64,000 nucleotides of DNA from Brachionus plicatilis. Taxonomy: Eukaryota > Rotifera > Eurotatoria > Ploima > Brachionidae. Position numbers and translations under genes: made by a program. A model generated the notes under the pieces. It searched no databases. It was not told the DNA's origin and worked only from the letters and a program-made list of their open reading frames with translations. Positions 47,701 through 59,264 of this stretch are shown piece by piece. Position 1 is the first letter of the stretch. Every line of letters starts with the position of its first letter. The stretch lies in contig QEOQ01000670.1 of NCBI GenBank assembly GCA_010279815.1, positions 250,716 through 314,715 of the forward strand, in the 5' to 3' direction.

Positions 47701-50660
47701 CATTTATCTCATTAATGCATGGAATAACTGAAAAAAGGACTTAACAATATTTTTTATTTACATCTAGGCGAGTTTTTTAAATGTTTTCAAGGTAGAAAAA
47801 AACAATTAATTTAAAATTTTTTATTAGGTGACAGCTTAAACAATATAACAAAATACATTTTTGGTTTATTTTTGCACACTTATTAAATTATTTAAAATTA
47901 AAAATTAAAGGAACTCATATACTTTCTATTTAAAACTATTTATTGTCAATTTCTGATGGAGCATAAGCTCAGTAAAGTAAACAAATAAATAATAAATAAA
48001 AAATAATAATTTCCAGGCCATTTTTATTTAAAAAATAATATTATTAATTAAAGTGAATTTTTCTTCTTAACATGAAAATAAGTACTGAACAATTTCGATA
48101 GAAAAATTTTAAGGTTGATCTTGGACCGAATATTTTGTGAACAATTGCTGAAAATAGGTGAATAACATGTTGTAAGGTTATCTTATTAAAGAATTTATAT
48201 TTTTTTATTTAGAAAAAATCTGTTATTTGTTTTAAATTAATTTATTGGATTATTTTAATTTTCATTAGCAAAGAAAATTATTGAAAATAAAGATTTTAAT
48301 TTAGTTTATTAAGAGGAAATACTTGAAAAAAGGTTTTATTCACAAATACAATTAAACAATTAATGAAATTTTAAATTTAAAATTAAAAAATAAACTTCAT
48401 TTCTATTTAAACTAGTTTACATTTTTTATTTTTTTAAATTTTGTTCGTTGTTTCCATTCGTTGGACAAAAAAGGACTTAGTTCCATTCTGTGTTGCTCTC
48501 GGCTTCTCCTAAAATTATTTATTAAGGGAAAAAAATAAAAAAATTGAATGAGTCATTCAATTTAATTCAAATTCGTCCATTTATTTTAATTAAAATTTAT
48601 TAAAAAAAATACTTCTGGTAGAAGTTTAAAAAGGCAAAAGTATAAAAAAAATTAAAACAATTTGAATAATGAATAGAAAATTTGATTTTTGATAAGAACA
48701 ACAACAAATTTAAATCATGTAACAGTATTTAAGTAAGTTTAAAAGATCAAGAATTTTCTAATAAAACCCATTCTAACACAAACGCTTAAATATTTTTTTA
48801 TTTAAAAAGTAATTACAACACTAGTGTATTTTATCATTTTATTAAAAAATAAAAAAGAAAACCGAGTTTAAATTTCTTAATTTTTTCTTGATATCGAACC
48901 TTTAGACTTTTAAATTTCCAACTTTGCTAAACTTTATCTATTTTTAAATAAATTTTTACTTCGGAAACATAATTCAATACAATTAGTTTAATTGTAAAAG
49001 GTCTATTTATTTAATTTTACTATTGACAATTTTCATTAATTTTAAAGGGAGTGAATTTAATTGTACAAAACAATCAAACAATTGGATAATCTAAATAATT
49101 TGTCAATTTAAATTTAGAAAAAATTACAATCAATAAATTTTATTTATTTGAAAAATAATTTTGGAGTAAGACTTGAGGACGGCAAAGAGCCCTCTTTTCA
49201 CTCCTCATGTTTGACAATGTTAAATTAAATTTAAATGCAAAAATTTTAAATAAATATAAGTAAATGGAATTAATATAAATTTCAATTTTCTAAAAAATAA
49301 AATTAAATTAAAAATAACTTGTACCCATTTGGTTCCTCGACCCTTCTTCAACTGTTCCTGTGGGGAAAGTAAAAGTCGAGGAAGAGTTGAGGAAAGGAAA
49401 TGTCCAAGGAAAATAAATAATGTCCAAGGAATGTAAATTGTACCATAGAAAGATATTTTAATCCAGAAGGTTTTATGATGAATACATTGTGAATGTATTA
49501 TTTGATTGAGAAACAAAGCGATTTGGAAGAATGAAGTAAGAAACTAGTCCGAAAAAGAAAGTGAGAGCGAAGAAACGAAAAGAAAACTAAAAACTAAATT
49601 CATATAAACATTTAAAATTAAATTTTTTTTTTTTTTTTTAGTTATTATTTCTATTCTGTTTTATTTTTATTTAATTCTATTTAATCAAAAAGAAACAATC
49701 TCGAAAGGGAGCTGAAAGGAAGTGGCTCTCTTCCAACCAGTCCGTCTAAACCTCCCCCCTATTATTATTATTATTAACTGAATGAGAGACTAAGCAGAAT
49801 ATCTGGACCAGGTAGAATTGAGCTAATTGAAACTAGTGCATTTAGTGGCGCCATAGGATCAAAGCCAAATCAGTTGAGTTGTTTGTCAAGCTAGTAGATA
49901 AAGCGTGAACAAAAAAAAAAAGAAAATAAAATGAGTGAAAACTATTAAGCATCTAGCATCATGTGAGATAACAAAAAGCCCAGTCAGGTTTGAACCGTAT
50001 TCGTTTGAAAAGTGATGAATTTTGTTAAGGTGTTTATGAGGACTGCTTTTGAAATTGTTTACGCGAAAACAAGTTGTATAATTCCACAAACAACTAGTAC
50101 TCAATATAGCCTGGATTAGCGAAATTCATTAAAGCTTAACTAAGTCTCTAAGCGGCGGCACCACTTTATCTCCAAACTGGAAATATTTATAAAACTGACT
50201 AAATTTTTCCAACTTGTCAAACTATTTCAACAAACATCAGACTTAAAACTTCAGCAGCAGCAGCAGCAAAGAAAAAAAGTGTTGTTTGATAAATACTAAA
50301 AGATAACAGTTTTGTGCTCTTTGGGCCAGCCGATTGCGACCATCTATAAAATAGACATTCACAATTTTTAATCTTTGTCCACTAATACATTTGGCGAATG
50401 TGGCCGCAAAGTGTCAATGCAAATTGGTGCCAATTATTATCACCGAGCACAGCTTGCACACACGTCACTCTATCTCTCATTTAAAACAAGAACTTAACTT
50501 CATGCATAGATAATCATTTTTCTAAAAAGCTAAGATAATAGGACGTGCAGTGGCCACTGAGCAAATCTGGACTTGTACACTTACGTAACCATTTTATCTA
50601 GAGCTGCAATTTTTCAATTATTGATAAACGAATTCCACTATGGACACAGATTAGGCCCCA
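44761..50660. promoter_or_regulatory. Gene-poor upstream region rich in GATA-type motifs
   Basis: Nearly 6 kb with no convincing gene lies 5' of the zinc-finger gene. Two windows are dense in WGATAA (either strand): about 13 occurrences between 45100 and 45900, and six between 50295 and 50670, the latter with an ATGCAAAT octamer near 50417 and GC-richer sequence. At 25% GC about three and one to two would be expected. A LINE-type tail (GAGCATAAGCTCAG then AAATA copies) lies near 47960-48000. A regulatory role is inference from motif density and position. Confidence 0.3.
48415..49357 (-). other. Candidate minus-strand exons of an unrecognised gene
   Basis: 49357-49319 is bounded by a strong acceptor (CTTTCCCCACAG) and a CAA|GTTATT donor and reads EQLKKGRGTKWVQ in phase 0. 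A second block at 48509-48420 follows a TTTTAG acceptor and reads RSREQHRMELSPFLSNEWKQ to a TAG. Both have better codon-like composition than the flanks. A 22-codon open stretch (MRSEKRALCRPQ...) lies between them at ~49208. I cannot join them in one consistent frame and know no family, so this may be a small gene or chance. Confidence 0.25.
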
Positions 50661-50747
50661 AATTATCTTAATCTTCTTACCAATAAACTATTTAAACAAA
50701 AATAAAAAATTTTTTATTTTTATTTTTTATTTAGACAATTAACCAAA

Positions 50748-52082
50748 ATGAGTCTTAACGAGATGATTTACCAAAATTTTGCCCAGATCAACAGCCAGTA
50801 CATGAAGCCGGACGAGGAGCACGAGTCCACTACCACCAACGAGACGTCCTCGTCCAATCTGCAGTCGGACGTGTCCGTGGTCGAGTCGGACGCCGACGAC
50901 AGACAAGAAAAGAACGCCGCGCACTCTGATGACGAAGGGGACGCGCACAGACAAGAGCTGCCCGGCATCGGCCAACTGTACCAGCAAAACATGGTCTCGT
51001 CCCAAATGATGCACTTGATCCAAGCCCAGAAGAGTGAAAAAATTGAGATCGAAAAAGAAAATGCGCCCATATGCAAGTACTGCAACAAAATATTTGCCAA
51101 TGTGTCCAATCTGAACCATCACGTGAGCGCAATCCACCTGAATCAATCCAAATGGATTTGCAGCCAATGCGGCAAGATATGCTCGAGCAAGTCCAACCTC
51201 AAGGTTCACTTGAGAGTCCATTTGAGAGTGAAGCCGTACCATTGCAGATGGTGTTCGTACAGCTGCATGCACCACAGCTCTATCAGAGACCATTTGGCCA
51301 AGGTTCACCCGGACAAAAGTCACACTCCCCTCCAGCCCGGCTATTTGTTCAACTCTCAGGCGGTGCCCGAGCCCGAGGTGTTCAACTCGATGAGCCACAA
51401 TGGCGGCGCGCCTCCCACCGACACCAAACCAAAAAGAGTCAGCTCAGAGATTGAAAGTGGCTTTCAGAGCCCGGACAAAGGCCGCTCGTCAAAAAAAATG
51501 CGCGTCGAAAAACACTCACCTGTGCAGACAGTTTACCCGGCCGCTCTATCATCACCAGCTCAGAATTTCCAGCAAAATCACATGTCCAGTTTTTACAGCG
51601 CCTACATGGCCAGGATGCTGCCGTTCATGTACAATCCATTGCAGTACGCTGCCGCTCTGTCTAACAGTCAGTCGGCGGCTGGTTCACAATTTTTGGGCAT
51701 GCTCAACCAAGGCTTTCAAATGGGCCAAGGGCATCAGTCAAGACAAAATGTGGGCCATGGCAAAGAGGGCGTCTTTTCGTCGGTGCTGTCCGGCTCGTCT
51801 TCTTCGGACGAGCATCAGACTAACAGCAGTGGAAATTACAGCTATAGTGGATCGAGTAGAAGCTCGAGTATGTCGCCGTCGAACAAAGTCAACAATGAGA
51901 CAAGCACTGGGCCAGATCAGGAGAGTCAGGTGAGAATTGTATCGCCCCGAACGGAACCCTATGTCAAAACTAAAAAGACTCTTTCGATCGAACAAATGTT
52001 GAACACCAAGGCTGACAAAGAGACCCAAACTGAATCGTCTTGTTTGGCGTGTCCGTACTGTGCCGGCAGCCAGTCGAATTGA
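50748..52082 (+). CDS. C2H2 zinc-finger transcription factor with three fingers
   Basis: 444 residues in one coding exon. The ATG at 50748 lies 14 bp after a TTTATTTAG acceptor, so a 5'-UTR intron is likely. Residues 1-100 are acidic and Ser/Gln-rich. Three C2H2 fingers follow: C109-C112-H125-H130, C138-C141-H154-H158 and C166-C169-H182-H187. Finger 2 carries SNLKVHLRVH, and the linker to finger 3 ends KPYHC, a TGEKP-like form. The rest is a Ser/Gln/Met-rich region with a basic KPKRVSSE and SSKKMRVEK patch (possible nuclear localisation), many Ser-Ser runs and a closing CLACPYC. It should bind DNA in the nucleus. I could not place it in a named subfamily. Coding GC is far above the surroundings, and the gene sits in a gene desert, typical of a developmental regulator. 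Confidence 0.88.
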   Translation: MSLNEMIYQNFAQINSQYMKPDEEHESTTTNETSSSNLQSDVSVVESDADDRQEKNAAHSDDEGDAHRQELPGIGQLYQQNMVSSQMMHLIQAQKSEKIEIEKENAPICKYCNKIFANVSNLNHHVSAIHLNQSKWICSQCGKICSSKSNLKVHLRVHLRVKPYHCRWCSYSCMHHSSIRDHLAKVHPDKSHTPLQPGYLFNSQAVPEPEVFNSMSHNGGAPPTDTKPKRVSSEIESGFQSPDKGRSSKKMRVEKHSPVQTVYPAALSSPAQNFQQNHMSSFYSAYMARMLPFMYNPLQYAAALSNSQSAAGSQFLGMLNQGFQMGQGHQSRQNVGHGKEGVFSSVLSGSSSSDEHQTNSSGNYSYSGSSRSSSMSPSNKVNNETSTGPDQESQVRIVSPRTEPYVKTKKTLSIEQMLNTKADKETQTESSCLACPYCAGSQSN

Positions 52083-52789
52083 TGGAACATCATTAGTTGG
52101 AGTAATTAATGAGTTGCGTTTTTTTTATTTTTTTTTTTTTTTTGGTATCAAAATGCTAACGAATGAGAGCTTTCCTTTTAGTTTTTTTTTTTTTTTGTTC
52201 TCTTATCTTATTGTTTATTATTTAATTTTTCTTCTATATTAAATATTATTGGACAAAAATGTAATTTTTATGCATAATTTTTAGAATTAATATTTGTTTT
52301 TTTTTTGTTGTTGTTTTGTTTATTAATATTTTATTTTAAAGAATAAATTCACAAAATTAAAATTTTATTTCTTTATTTATTTATTTAATTGATTAACTTC
52401 CTACAAGAGGAGCGAGTATAAAAGAAAACAATGATAAAAGATTTTATAAAAGTTTTTATTATTTAATTTAGTTTTTATTATTAAAGTTATTTAATTATTT
52501 GGTATATGGAATTTATTATCTAAATTATGGAAAATTAGACACAAAAAAAACTAAACATTTGATTTTTATTTTATTTTATTTTTTTCTTACTTTTTTTTTT
52601 ACGTCGCCAGAATTGGCGTTAATATGAATAAATAATAATAATAAAAGTTTTTACAATTTAAATTAAAACAAGATAGAGAAAATAAAAATTGACAATTCGA
52701 AAAAAAAATTCAGATATATTTACAATTTATCAATTCCATGTTAAAAGTTTTAACATGAAAAAGTAATTGAAGAGTGAGCTAGTTCCAAA
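52083..52789. other. 3' flank of the zinc-finger gene
   Basis: T-rich sequence with long T runs; AATAAA-type signals occur, for example near 52342. Probably the 3' UTR. No gene recognised. Confidence 0.4.
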
Positions 52790-53005
52790 ATTTTATTTCT
52801 TTATACCGATTGAATCGGTCATTTACAATTTTTCCCTTTTAGCATTTTTCACTTTACTTTTTTTCCCATTTTTTTGTTTGCAAGAAATCAAAATACTCAG
52901 CTTAGATTTTATTTAATTCGAGTTTTAATTAAGTTTTAGATTTATCTTCTATTTTTTTTGTGATAATGAATACATAAATGAATGACTTTTGGGACCTTTT
53001 TTAAA
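52790..53005 (+). repeat. Direct repeat, left copy
   Basis: TTATTTCTTTATACCGATT-AATCGGTCATTTA, a CCCTTTT-rich spacer, GCAAGAAATCAAAATRCTCA and TTTTGGGACCTT-like blocks recur in the same order and orientation at 55005-55255, about 2.2 kb away. The pair could mark two copies of one small element or the remains of terminal repeats around the intervening DNA. Confidence 0.65.
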
Positions 53006-53029
53006 TAGAGATCTATTTCTTTCGGCCCA

Positions 53030-53420
53030 TAGTTTTCCTCCCGCTAATTTTTAGAAATTTTCCTCTAATTTTAATAAAAATTCCGCTAATTTAATAAGCT
53101 TACCTCTAATTTAATAAAAACTCATCTAAATAAATAGAAACTCATCTTAAATAATAAAAAAACGTCTAATTTAATAAAAATTACATCTTTTATTATAAAA
53201 AATATTTAACATAATAAAAAAAATAAAATTTATTTATTTTTTGAGTTGCATCTAGAACAAAAAAAATATCTTCTTTTAGCCATTGATAAATTTTTAATTA
53301 ATTTAGAGGGAGGTGTTATTAATTTAGACGTGTTTTTATTTTTTTAGATGAGTTTTTATTAAATTAGAGGTAAGCTTATTAAAATAGCGGAATTTTTATT
53401 AAAAATAGCGGTATGCAAAG
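53030..53420. repeat. Foldback element with short internal tandem units
   Basis: The left arm holds AAAAATTCCGCTAATTTAAT, AAGCTTACCTCTAATTTAAT and AAAAACTCATCTAAA. The right arm holds the reverse complements (TTTAGATGAGTTTTTATTAA, TTAGAGGTAAGCTTATTAAA, ATAGCGGAATTTTTATT). Each arm is itself a series of ~20-bp units ending CTAATTTAATAAA, so the arms grew by tandem duplication. No ORF. Confidence 0.8.
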
Positions 53421-53499
53421 GAATATTCGCCATTTCTTTCTGCTAGTAAATTTTTTCTTCTGCTATTAAATTATTTTTTAACTGCTAGTAAAAAAAAAA

Positions 53500-53790
53500 T
53501 TAATTAATGATAGCTAAATTTCTACACATGATAGCTGAATTTTTTTTTATGCTCCCTAAAAAATTAAAAAATTCGTATAACTTTTTATCCAATGTTATAA
53601 ATAAGGAATACTTATCAAATCCTTTACAATTAGATGAACCGATTGATTTAAATTGTTTTGTAAAGTTTTGGTCAAAATTATCAAGCTGATGCACAAAAAT
53701 CTTCAAATGGTCCAAAACGTGTGGTGGCAGACCTCGTGGTTCTACAACTAAAAAAAGAAATACAGAAAATAGTTCTGTCAGAAAATATTA
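53500..53790 (+). mobile_element. Small MULE-tail relic
   Basis: A plus-strand frame (53507-53689) with PLQLDEPIDLNCFVKFWSKL is followed in another frame by GPKRVGGRPRGSTTKKR, the basic GRP tail seen in the other MULE relics of this window. Frames are broken. It lies directly right of the foldback element at 53030-53420 and may be its passenger. Confidence 0.35.
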
Positions 53791-54589
53791 AATGTTCAAT
53801 ATTTTAAGCTTAAATCATAGAAAAGGGTCTAGCATTTAATTTTTAGTTTAATTAATTATCTTTTATATTTGCATTAATATCAATTAATTTTAAAATCAAT
53901 TTATTTAATCTTTATTTTTTAATTGCCTAAAATTAATTTATATAATGTTGAGGGAAAAAGTTTAAGAGGGAATAAAATAAAAGGGAAAAATGCTACGTAA
54001 TCGGTTAAATCATAAATTTTTGTGAATCACTTGAATGAATGTTCTTCGAACAGCATTATACTGATAACTTAAAAATAGAAACAATTCTGATAATTTGTCT
54101 GTTTAAATTAAATAAAATTGTCTTTTATAAATTTTTCATTTATTGTATTTTATAAAATTTTCATTTATTGTATTTTTCTAATAAAATCTTATAAACTGAT
54201 TTAAAAAATCTATTTAATCAAAAAAGGTAGAATTGTGAGATATAGAAAATAAATGAAACAAAAGAATAACAAAAATATTGTTTTACGTCAGAGTTCCTGC
54301 TTTAAATTTTCGGTGATATAATAACTTTATATTAACGATGAAATTTAACAGAACCCTTCTAAGGTCACAAAAAAAAATGTCGATTTCACTTATTATTGAC
54401 GCTCAAATATCTCGTTGGGATATATATTCATTTTCACTTATTTTAGAGTAAATTGAAGTTTCAGATCAAATTTTAAGATCAAAAGATCATATAAAATTTT
54501 GAAACTTAATTAGTCAAATGATTTTGACAATTTTTAAAAAACAAACACTAAACATTACTAGACATGTTAGGTCTAATAAAGTTTTATTT
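53791..54589. other. AT-rich DNA between repeats, nothing recognised
   Basis: No ORF or RNA gene. A small duplication of TTTCATTTATTGTATTTT occurs near 54135-54175. Confidence 0.35.
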
Positions 54590-54960
54590 TCATATTTACA
54601 TCAAGATGGTTGACCTCTAATTAATTAAATAAAAACAATCAATAATTTAAATAAATCAGGTTCAGTTAATTCACAAATTCAAATTTATAACTTTTATATT
54701 CATTCATTCATCCAAAATAATATAATTTTATCGTTCCATTTTAAACAAATTATAAATTTTAAAAAATCGAATTTTTTTGAAAATTTTTGTTTAAGTGAAT
54801 TACAAAATTTAAACCTTTTAAAGTTCAATAACAAGAGATACTTTAAAATTTTACGTTTTAAAGAAATTTGAAATAACATGTCAAGTAATTGCTTAAGAAA
54901 AAAATTATTTTTTTTCTTTTATTAAAAAAAAATATTACATTTTATATTTTGATCTTTAAA
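54590..54960 (+). repeat. Dispersed repeat, copy B
   Basis: The counterpart of 29460-29830 in the same orientation, with the same order of conserved blocks, from GGTTGACCTCTAATTAATT to AACATGTCAAGTAATTGC. Divergence is substantial, so the copies are old. Confidence 0.6.
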
Positions 54961-55004
54961 CTTGATTTCAAACTTCAATTTTCCGTATTTTATTCAAATT
55001 AAAA

Positions 55005-55255
55005 TGTTATTTCTTTATACCGATTAAATCGGTCATTTATAATTTTCCCTCTTAAACATTTTCCCTCATATTATTTTTCCCTTTTTTGAGCGGTGTTACT
55101 CAAATAATAATTAAAAATTAATTTTTATTTGCAAGAAATCAAAATGCTCAACTTTCATTTTATTTAATTTAAGCTATTATTAAGTTTAAGATTTATTTTA
55201 TGTTTTTTTGTAGTAAAGAATACAAAAATGTTTGGCTTTTAGGACCTTATTTATA
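55005..55255 (+). repeat. Direct repeat, right copy
   Basis: Matches 52790-53005: TATACCGATTAAATCGGTCA, GCAAGAAATCAAAATGCTCA and a TTTTAGGACCTT block, in the same order. The open frame at 55200-55418 starts inside it and has no recognisable product. Confidence 0.65.
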
Positions 55256-56095
55256 TAGTAGCATAAGATCAATTCAATATTTTAAGCCTGAATTATTGAA
55301 TAGGGAATTAATATTGATGTTCATAATAGACACATTACTGTCATTTTTATATTTTTTCTATAATTTAAATAATTTTAAAAAAACTCAAATTTTATTTTCT
55401 TTTTTTAATTTTTTTTAAATAAAGTCGCATAAGAGGTGTTTTTTGAAATAAATAAAAAATAAATAATAATAACAATAAAATTAGTTTATCGCCATTCAAT
55501 AAATATTTACATGTCTCAAGTTTTCGAAAGTTTTGTGAAAAAATATTTTTATTATCTTACCGAATAAAATGTGTAAATAAATGCAAACTGTTAAAACATT
55601 GTATAGGATATCTAAATCAAAAATTAATAATGTTAAATATCCTTTTTTTGTATATTTTCTTAATAATATTCATTTAAGTCGTGTAGAAGAAAAATAGATA
55701 ATTAAAATTTTTATCAACACATAATTTGCAATATTTTTTTTATACTTTTTATTGGTCTATTCTACGAAATTTGCTGACAAATAAAATTTTAATACAAAAA
55801 TTATAATTTTAGGTTATTTCTAATTTGAACAAGAAATTAACAATTTTTTTTATTAGATTCAGTAGTAATCTCCGCTGGTGTCCATGAGGATTTCGCAAAA
55901 CCAGACAAGCTCTTAGAGAGTGATAAAACAACATACAAGAGTCATCCTGATAAAAATCAAATTTTTAAGTTCACAGAAGAATATATTATTTTTTTTATTT
56001 CAATAAAGAATTATAATAATCAAAAGCATTGAAAAAAATATAAAAATTTCAAAAAGTCAAATTCAGTAAATTTTGTAGTTATTTTTCTTGTTCAC
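55256..56095. other. Mostly non-coding; one exon-like block at 55857-56032
   Basis: After a TTTTATTAG acceptor-like site the plus strand reads DSVVISAGVHEDFAKPDKLL, then ESDKTTYKSHPDKNQIF and on to a TGA at 56030. The first ~45 residues have ordinary amino-acid composition, unlike random A/T-rich frames. The V-S-S/A...LL...T-x-S-D pattern loosely recalls discoidin-like domains. No partner exons seen, so it may be a relic. Confidence 0.25.
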
Positions 56096-56096
56096 G

Positions 56097-56491
56097 GTAC
56101 TGATTTGTTCCAGTGGCTTCACCAAGATTTAAGCGAATTTACCAAAACTTTAATAAATTTACGGGAATTCCGGTAATCTATTAAAACCAAAAAGACCAAA
56201 AAAATCCAAACTTTTGCAATTTTTCACTTATTTTAGTTTTTTTTCAAAATTAATAGAAAATTTTGAATAAAAAAAATCAAATTTTTTTACGAAAATTTTC
56301 GTAAATTTTTAATGATTTTACTGAAAAATAGTATAAAAAAAAGAAAAAAAATTGCGAAAATTTGGATTTTTTTGGCCCCCTTTGTTTTTACGAAATTAAA
56401 ATACAAAATACTTTTGCAATTTTGCGTAAAATTACCGGAATTCCTGTAAATTTACTAAAATTTTGGTAAAACAACTTTTAAAAATCAGTAC
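56097..56491. repeat. Foldback element, GTACTGATTT termini
   Basis: Starts TACTGATTTG with TTTACCAAAACTTTAATAAA and TTTACGGGAATTCCGGTAAT. It ends with the reverse complements (TTACCGGAATTCCTGTAAAT, TTTACTAAAATTTTGGTAAA, ATCAGTAC). The centre contains ACGAAAATTTTCGT. No ORF. Confidence 0.8.
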
Positions 56492-56647
56492 TGTAGATGT
56501 TTTATAATTATTTTATTTTCAAATTAAAAATTATCATTTATGAATTATATTTTGTTCTTCTTTTTATCTTTTTTCTGAAAGATTTCTTATTTTTCATTTG
56601 ATTTTCAAATGAAGTGCTTTTCGTTAATGCAATAGGGTGGATTTATC

Positions 56648-57162
56648 GGCAAATTGAAGTTCATGATCAAATGTAAATTTCAAATCAAAATTTTTAGTTT
56701 TTGATTCAAATAAAATGGTATTTTTTATCAATTTTTTAATAATAAATGACTATACTTTATTAAACATTATTTATTTAATCTATAATTAGATAGAAAATTA
56801 TATGAATTTTTGTCTGAAGTAAAAATAAAATCTTAATCGATATTTTGAAATTTTGCAATACAAAATTTAACATTGTTTCACCGTTAAATATTTTAATTAA
56901 TATTAAAATATCATTTAAAGTCATAAGTTGGATACCTTAATGTCGATTTTAAATTTGCCTTTAAAATTTTCAAATAAAGATTTTAGAAGAATCAATTAGA
57001 GGTCAATTAGAAAAAAAAGAATTGTTTTTTTTTAATTAAAATAATAAACATAATAAGTTTAATTTAAAAAAACTTTAAAAAAATCTAATTTCATCATTTT
57101 TATTAAGATTTGAATCAATTAAATTTTGATCATTTGATTATGATCATGAACTTCAAGTTGCC
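56648..57162. repeat. Palindromic element, TTGAAGTTGA family, copy 3
   Basis: Starts GGCAAATTGAAGTTCATGATC and ends GATCATGAACTTCAAGTTGCC. It is less like copies 1 and 2 internally but shares the terminal design and the ~500-bp size of copy 1. No ORF. Confidence 0.6.
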
Positions 57163-57323
57163 GATTTATCTTCATTTTTCTTTTGAAAAGGCTCTGAAAT
57201 TTCGGTGTTATCTTTTCGAAGATTTTTTAGTTTGTCTATAACTGAGTATTTACTGGTTTTGTTTTCTTTATTTTTGCACTCATAGAATATTGTTTACTAG
57301 GTTTTTCGCGAATGTATTGTATA

Positions 57324-57465
57324 CTAATTCACTAAAACTCTGATAAATAATCGTTTCATTGGTTCCATATTTAGTACTGTCATTAGCTCAGATGTTCTCA
57401 ATCTTTTACAGAAGCCAAGCATTTTCTTCTCACAGTTACGTTCTATTTTCCAGACTGTTTGAAAT
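57324..57465 (-). mobile_element. LINE reverse-transcriptase relic
   Basis: Minus-strand reading FQTVWKIERNCEKKMLGFCK, then RLRTSELMTVLNMEPMKRLF to a stop. This resembles the region just after the RT domain of non-LTR elements (Q-R/I-x-R...M-L-G...RT-S...L.M.P...R). Short and isolated. Confidence 0.4.
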
Positions 57466-59264
57466 GACCCAAAGCTTTTTATTCAGTCCCATGATAGTAA
57501 ATTCTTTTAAAATCTTAGAATTTTAGCTTACAAGAAATGTAAAACGTTTTCGATGCATTTTTCAATAAAAATCTCGATCTTTGACGGGGGGCCAAATACT
57601 GTAAGGATTTTTATGAAAATTTTGGAAAATAAATCTTCCTTTGGCTTTTTGTTTTACTTGAATAAAAATAAAAAGTAATGTTAAATTATTGTAATAATTA
57701 AATAAAATCGGGATCTTGAGAACAAAAAAGCGTAAATTTTGATTATCTCCCTTTTTTATAAAGCCTGATTTTTCTTGAAGCACATTGATCAAATTGGATA
57801 AAAATAAGCACTAGAAATAGCTGTGTTTTGAACTGAAAAGAATACTTGAAAAGCCTAGAAAATAAATTTAATTTGATGATAAAAAATTTGAAATAAAATT
57901 ATTAAAATTCTTATTAATTTTTTTCAATAAAAAGCACTTAGATAAAAATAATAAATTATAACTAATCAAACTTATTAAAAAAATTATAAATCTCAATTAA
58001 ACAATAACGAAGTATTATTAGCTTGCTTAAATTAAAATCAATATAATTCATGTTAATTCCATTTTCTTGCAAAACTTAAAAAATATTTTCCGGTCTGTAA
58101 AATATTTAAAACTTGGTAATTAGACATGTTGAGTTTAGAAGCCATTCTAGCATAAATCATCAAAATCAACTTAAATTAGACTTTATAGAAAATAGATAGA
58201 ACTAGACCTTTCAACTAATCTTAATATTTAAATATCTCTATTTGTCTCAAGTGATCTAAACAAAATTGGATAATTTAATATTTTTGTAATATTTTTAATA
58301 ATATTCATTTAATAATAGAATTTTTTTGAAAAAAATATACTCCAAAAAATTCGACATTAAAATTATAAATTATTCAGTAATTTTCTTCATAGCAATAAAC
58401 GTTTTTTGAAAATTATTGGCATTACGATATTTATTTATGTTTCTTTCAAACTAATTAATTTTATTTAATAAGATTAAGTTAAATCCAGACTTGCGCAAAA
58501 GTCAGAAAAAAAGTCATTTCAAAGACATTTGAAATAAAAATGGCCGCCTTAATAACTAGATGGAACGGCAAAAAACTTATTTTTAAAAAAAAAATTTCAA
58601 GTCAAGTCAAAGGACGTGAATTTGACTTTATGGCTTTTAACAACTCTGGTTAAATCTCCTTAGAAAATTTAAATTATTGGACTTATTTTTGGGACTTTTA
58701 AGCAACTCTAGAAAAAATCATTATGCAATGAATTTGAAAAATTTGATTCGAAAAAAGATCAATGTAATTCCAATAACTAATTGTAAAAAAACTTTTAAGA
58801 TCAACTACCAAAGGTTAATAAAGCCTTATACTGTAGATTACTTCTTACTTTACTTTGAGACGGACCAAACATTATTTTTTGATGTTTTTATCAATATTAG
58901 TAAATTCTGAGATAAAAAATCAAGATTTTGATGTCAAAATGAATTTTAAAATATTTAAATTAAAAAAAATTCTTCTTTGATATGGTATCGACGTCTAAAG
59001 GAGTTATGTGTTAATATGGTGGCCAAATTTGAAAAACTGCTTTATTTCCTTCATTTTAAAAGATTTTTTCTAAAAATGAAGAGCTAGAAGAAAGGAATCA
59101 AATGATATGTATATTAAAAAAAAATTTTAGCATTTTTTTTCCTCTTAAAGTTGAATTACGTCTAATGAGGTGAAAAATTCTCGAATTAGTAATTCGTCAA
59201 AAACGATTTTAAAGGTCCTTAGTATAACTTAAGATCTAATCTATTTCGAAAATTTTTGATAAAA
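57466..59264. other. AT-rich intergenic DNA
   Basis: No convincing gene. A single GGAACGGCAAAAAACTT near 58562 resembles the core of the tandem repeat in the RAPGEF2 intron at 6115-6470. Confidence 0.35.

Noticed and set aside
50739..52028. Antisense and alternative-frame ORFs over the zinc-finger gene
   Set aside because: They are shadows of the coding strand with its high GC; only the plus frame carries C2H2 motifs.
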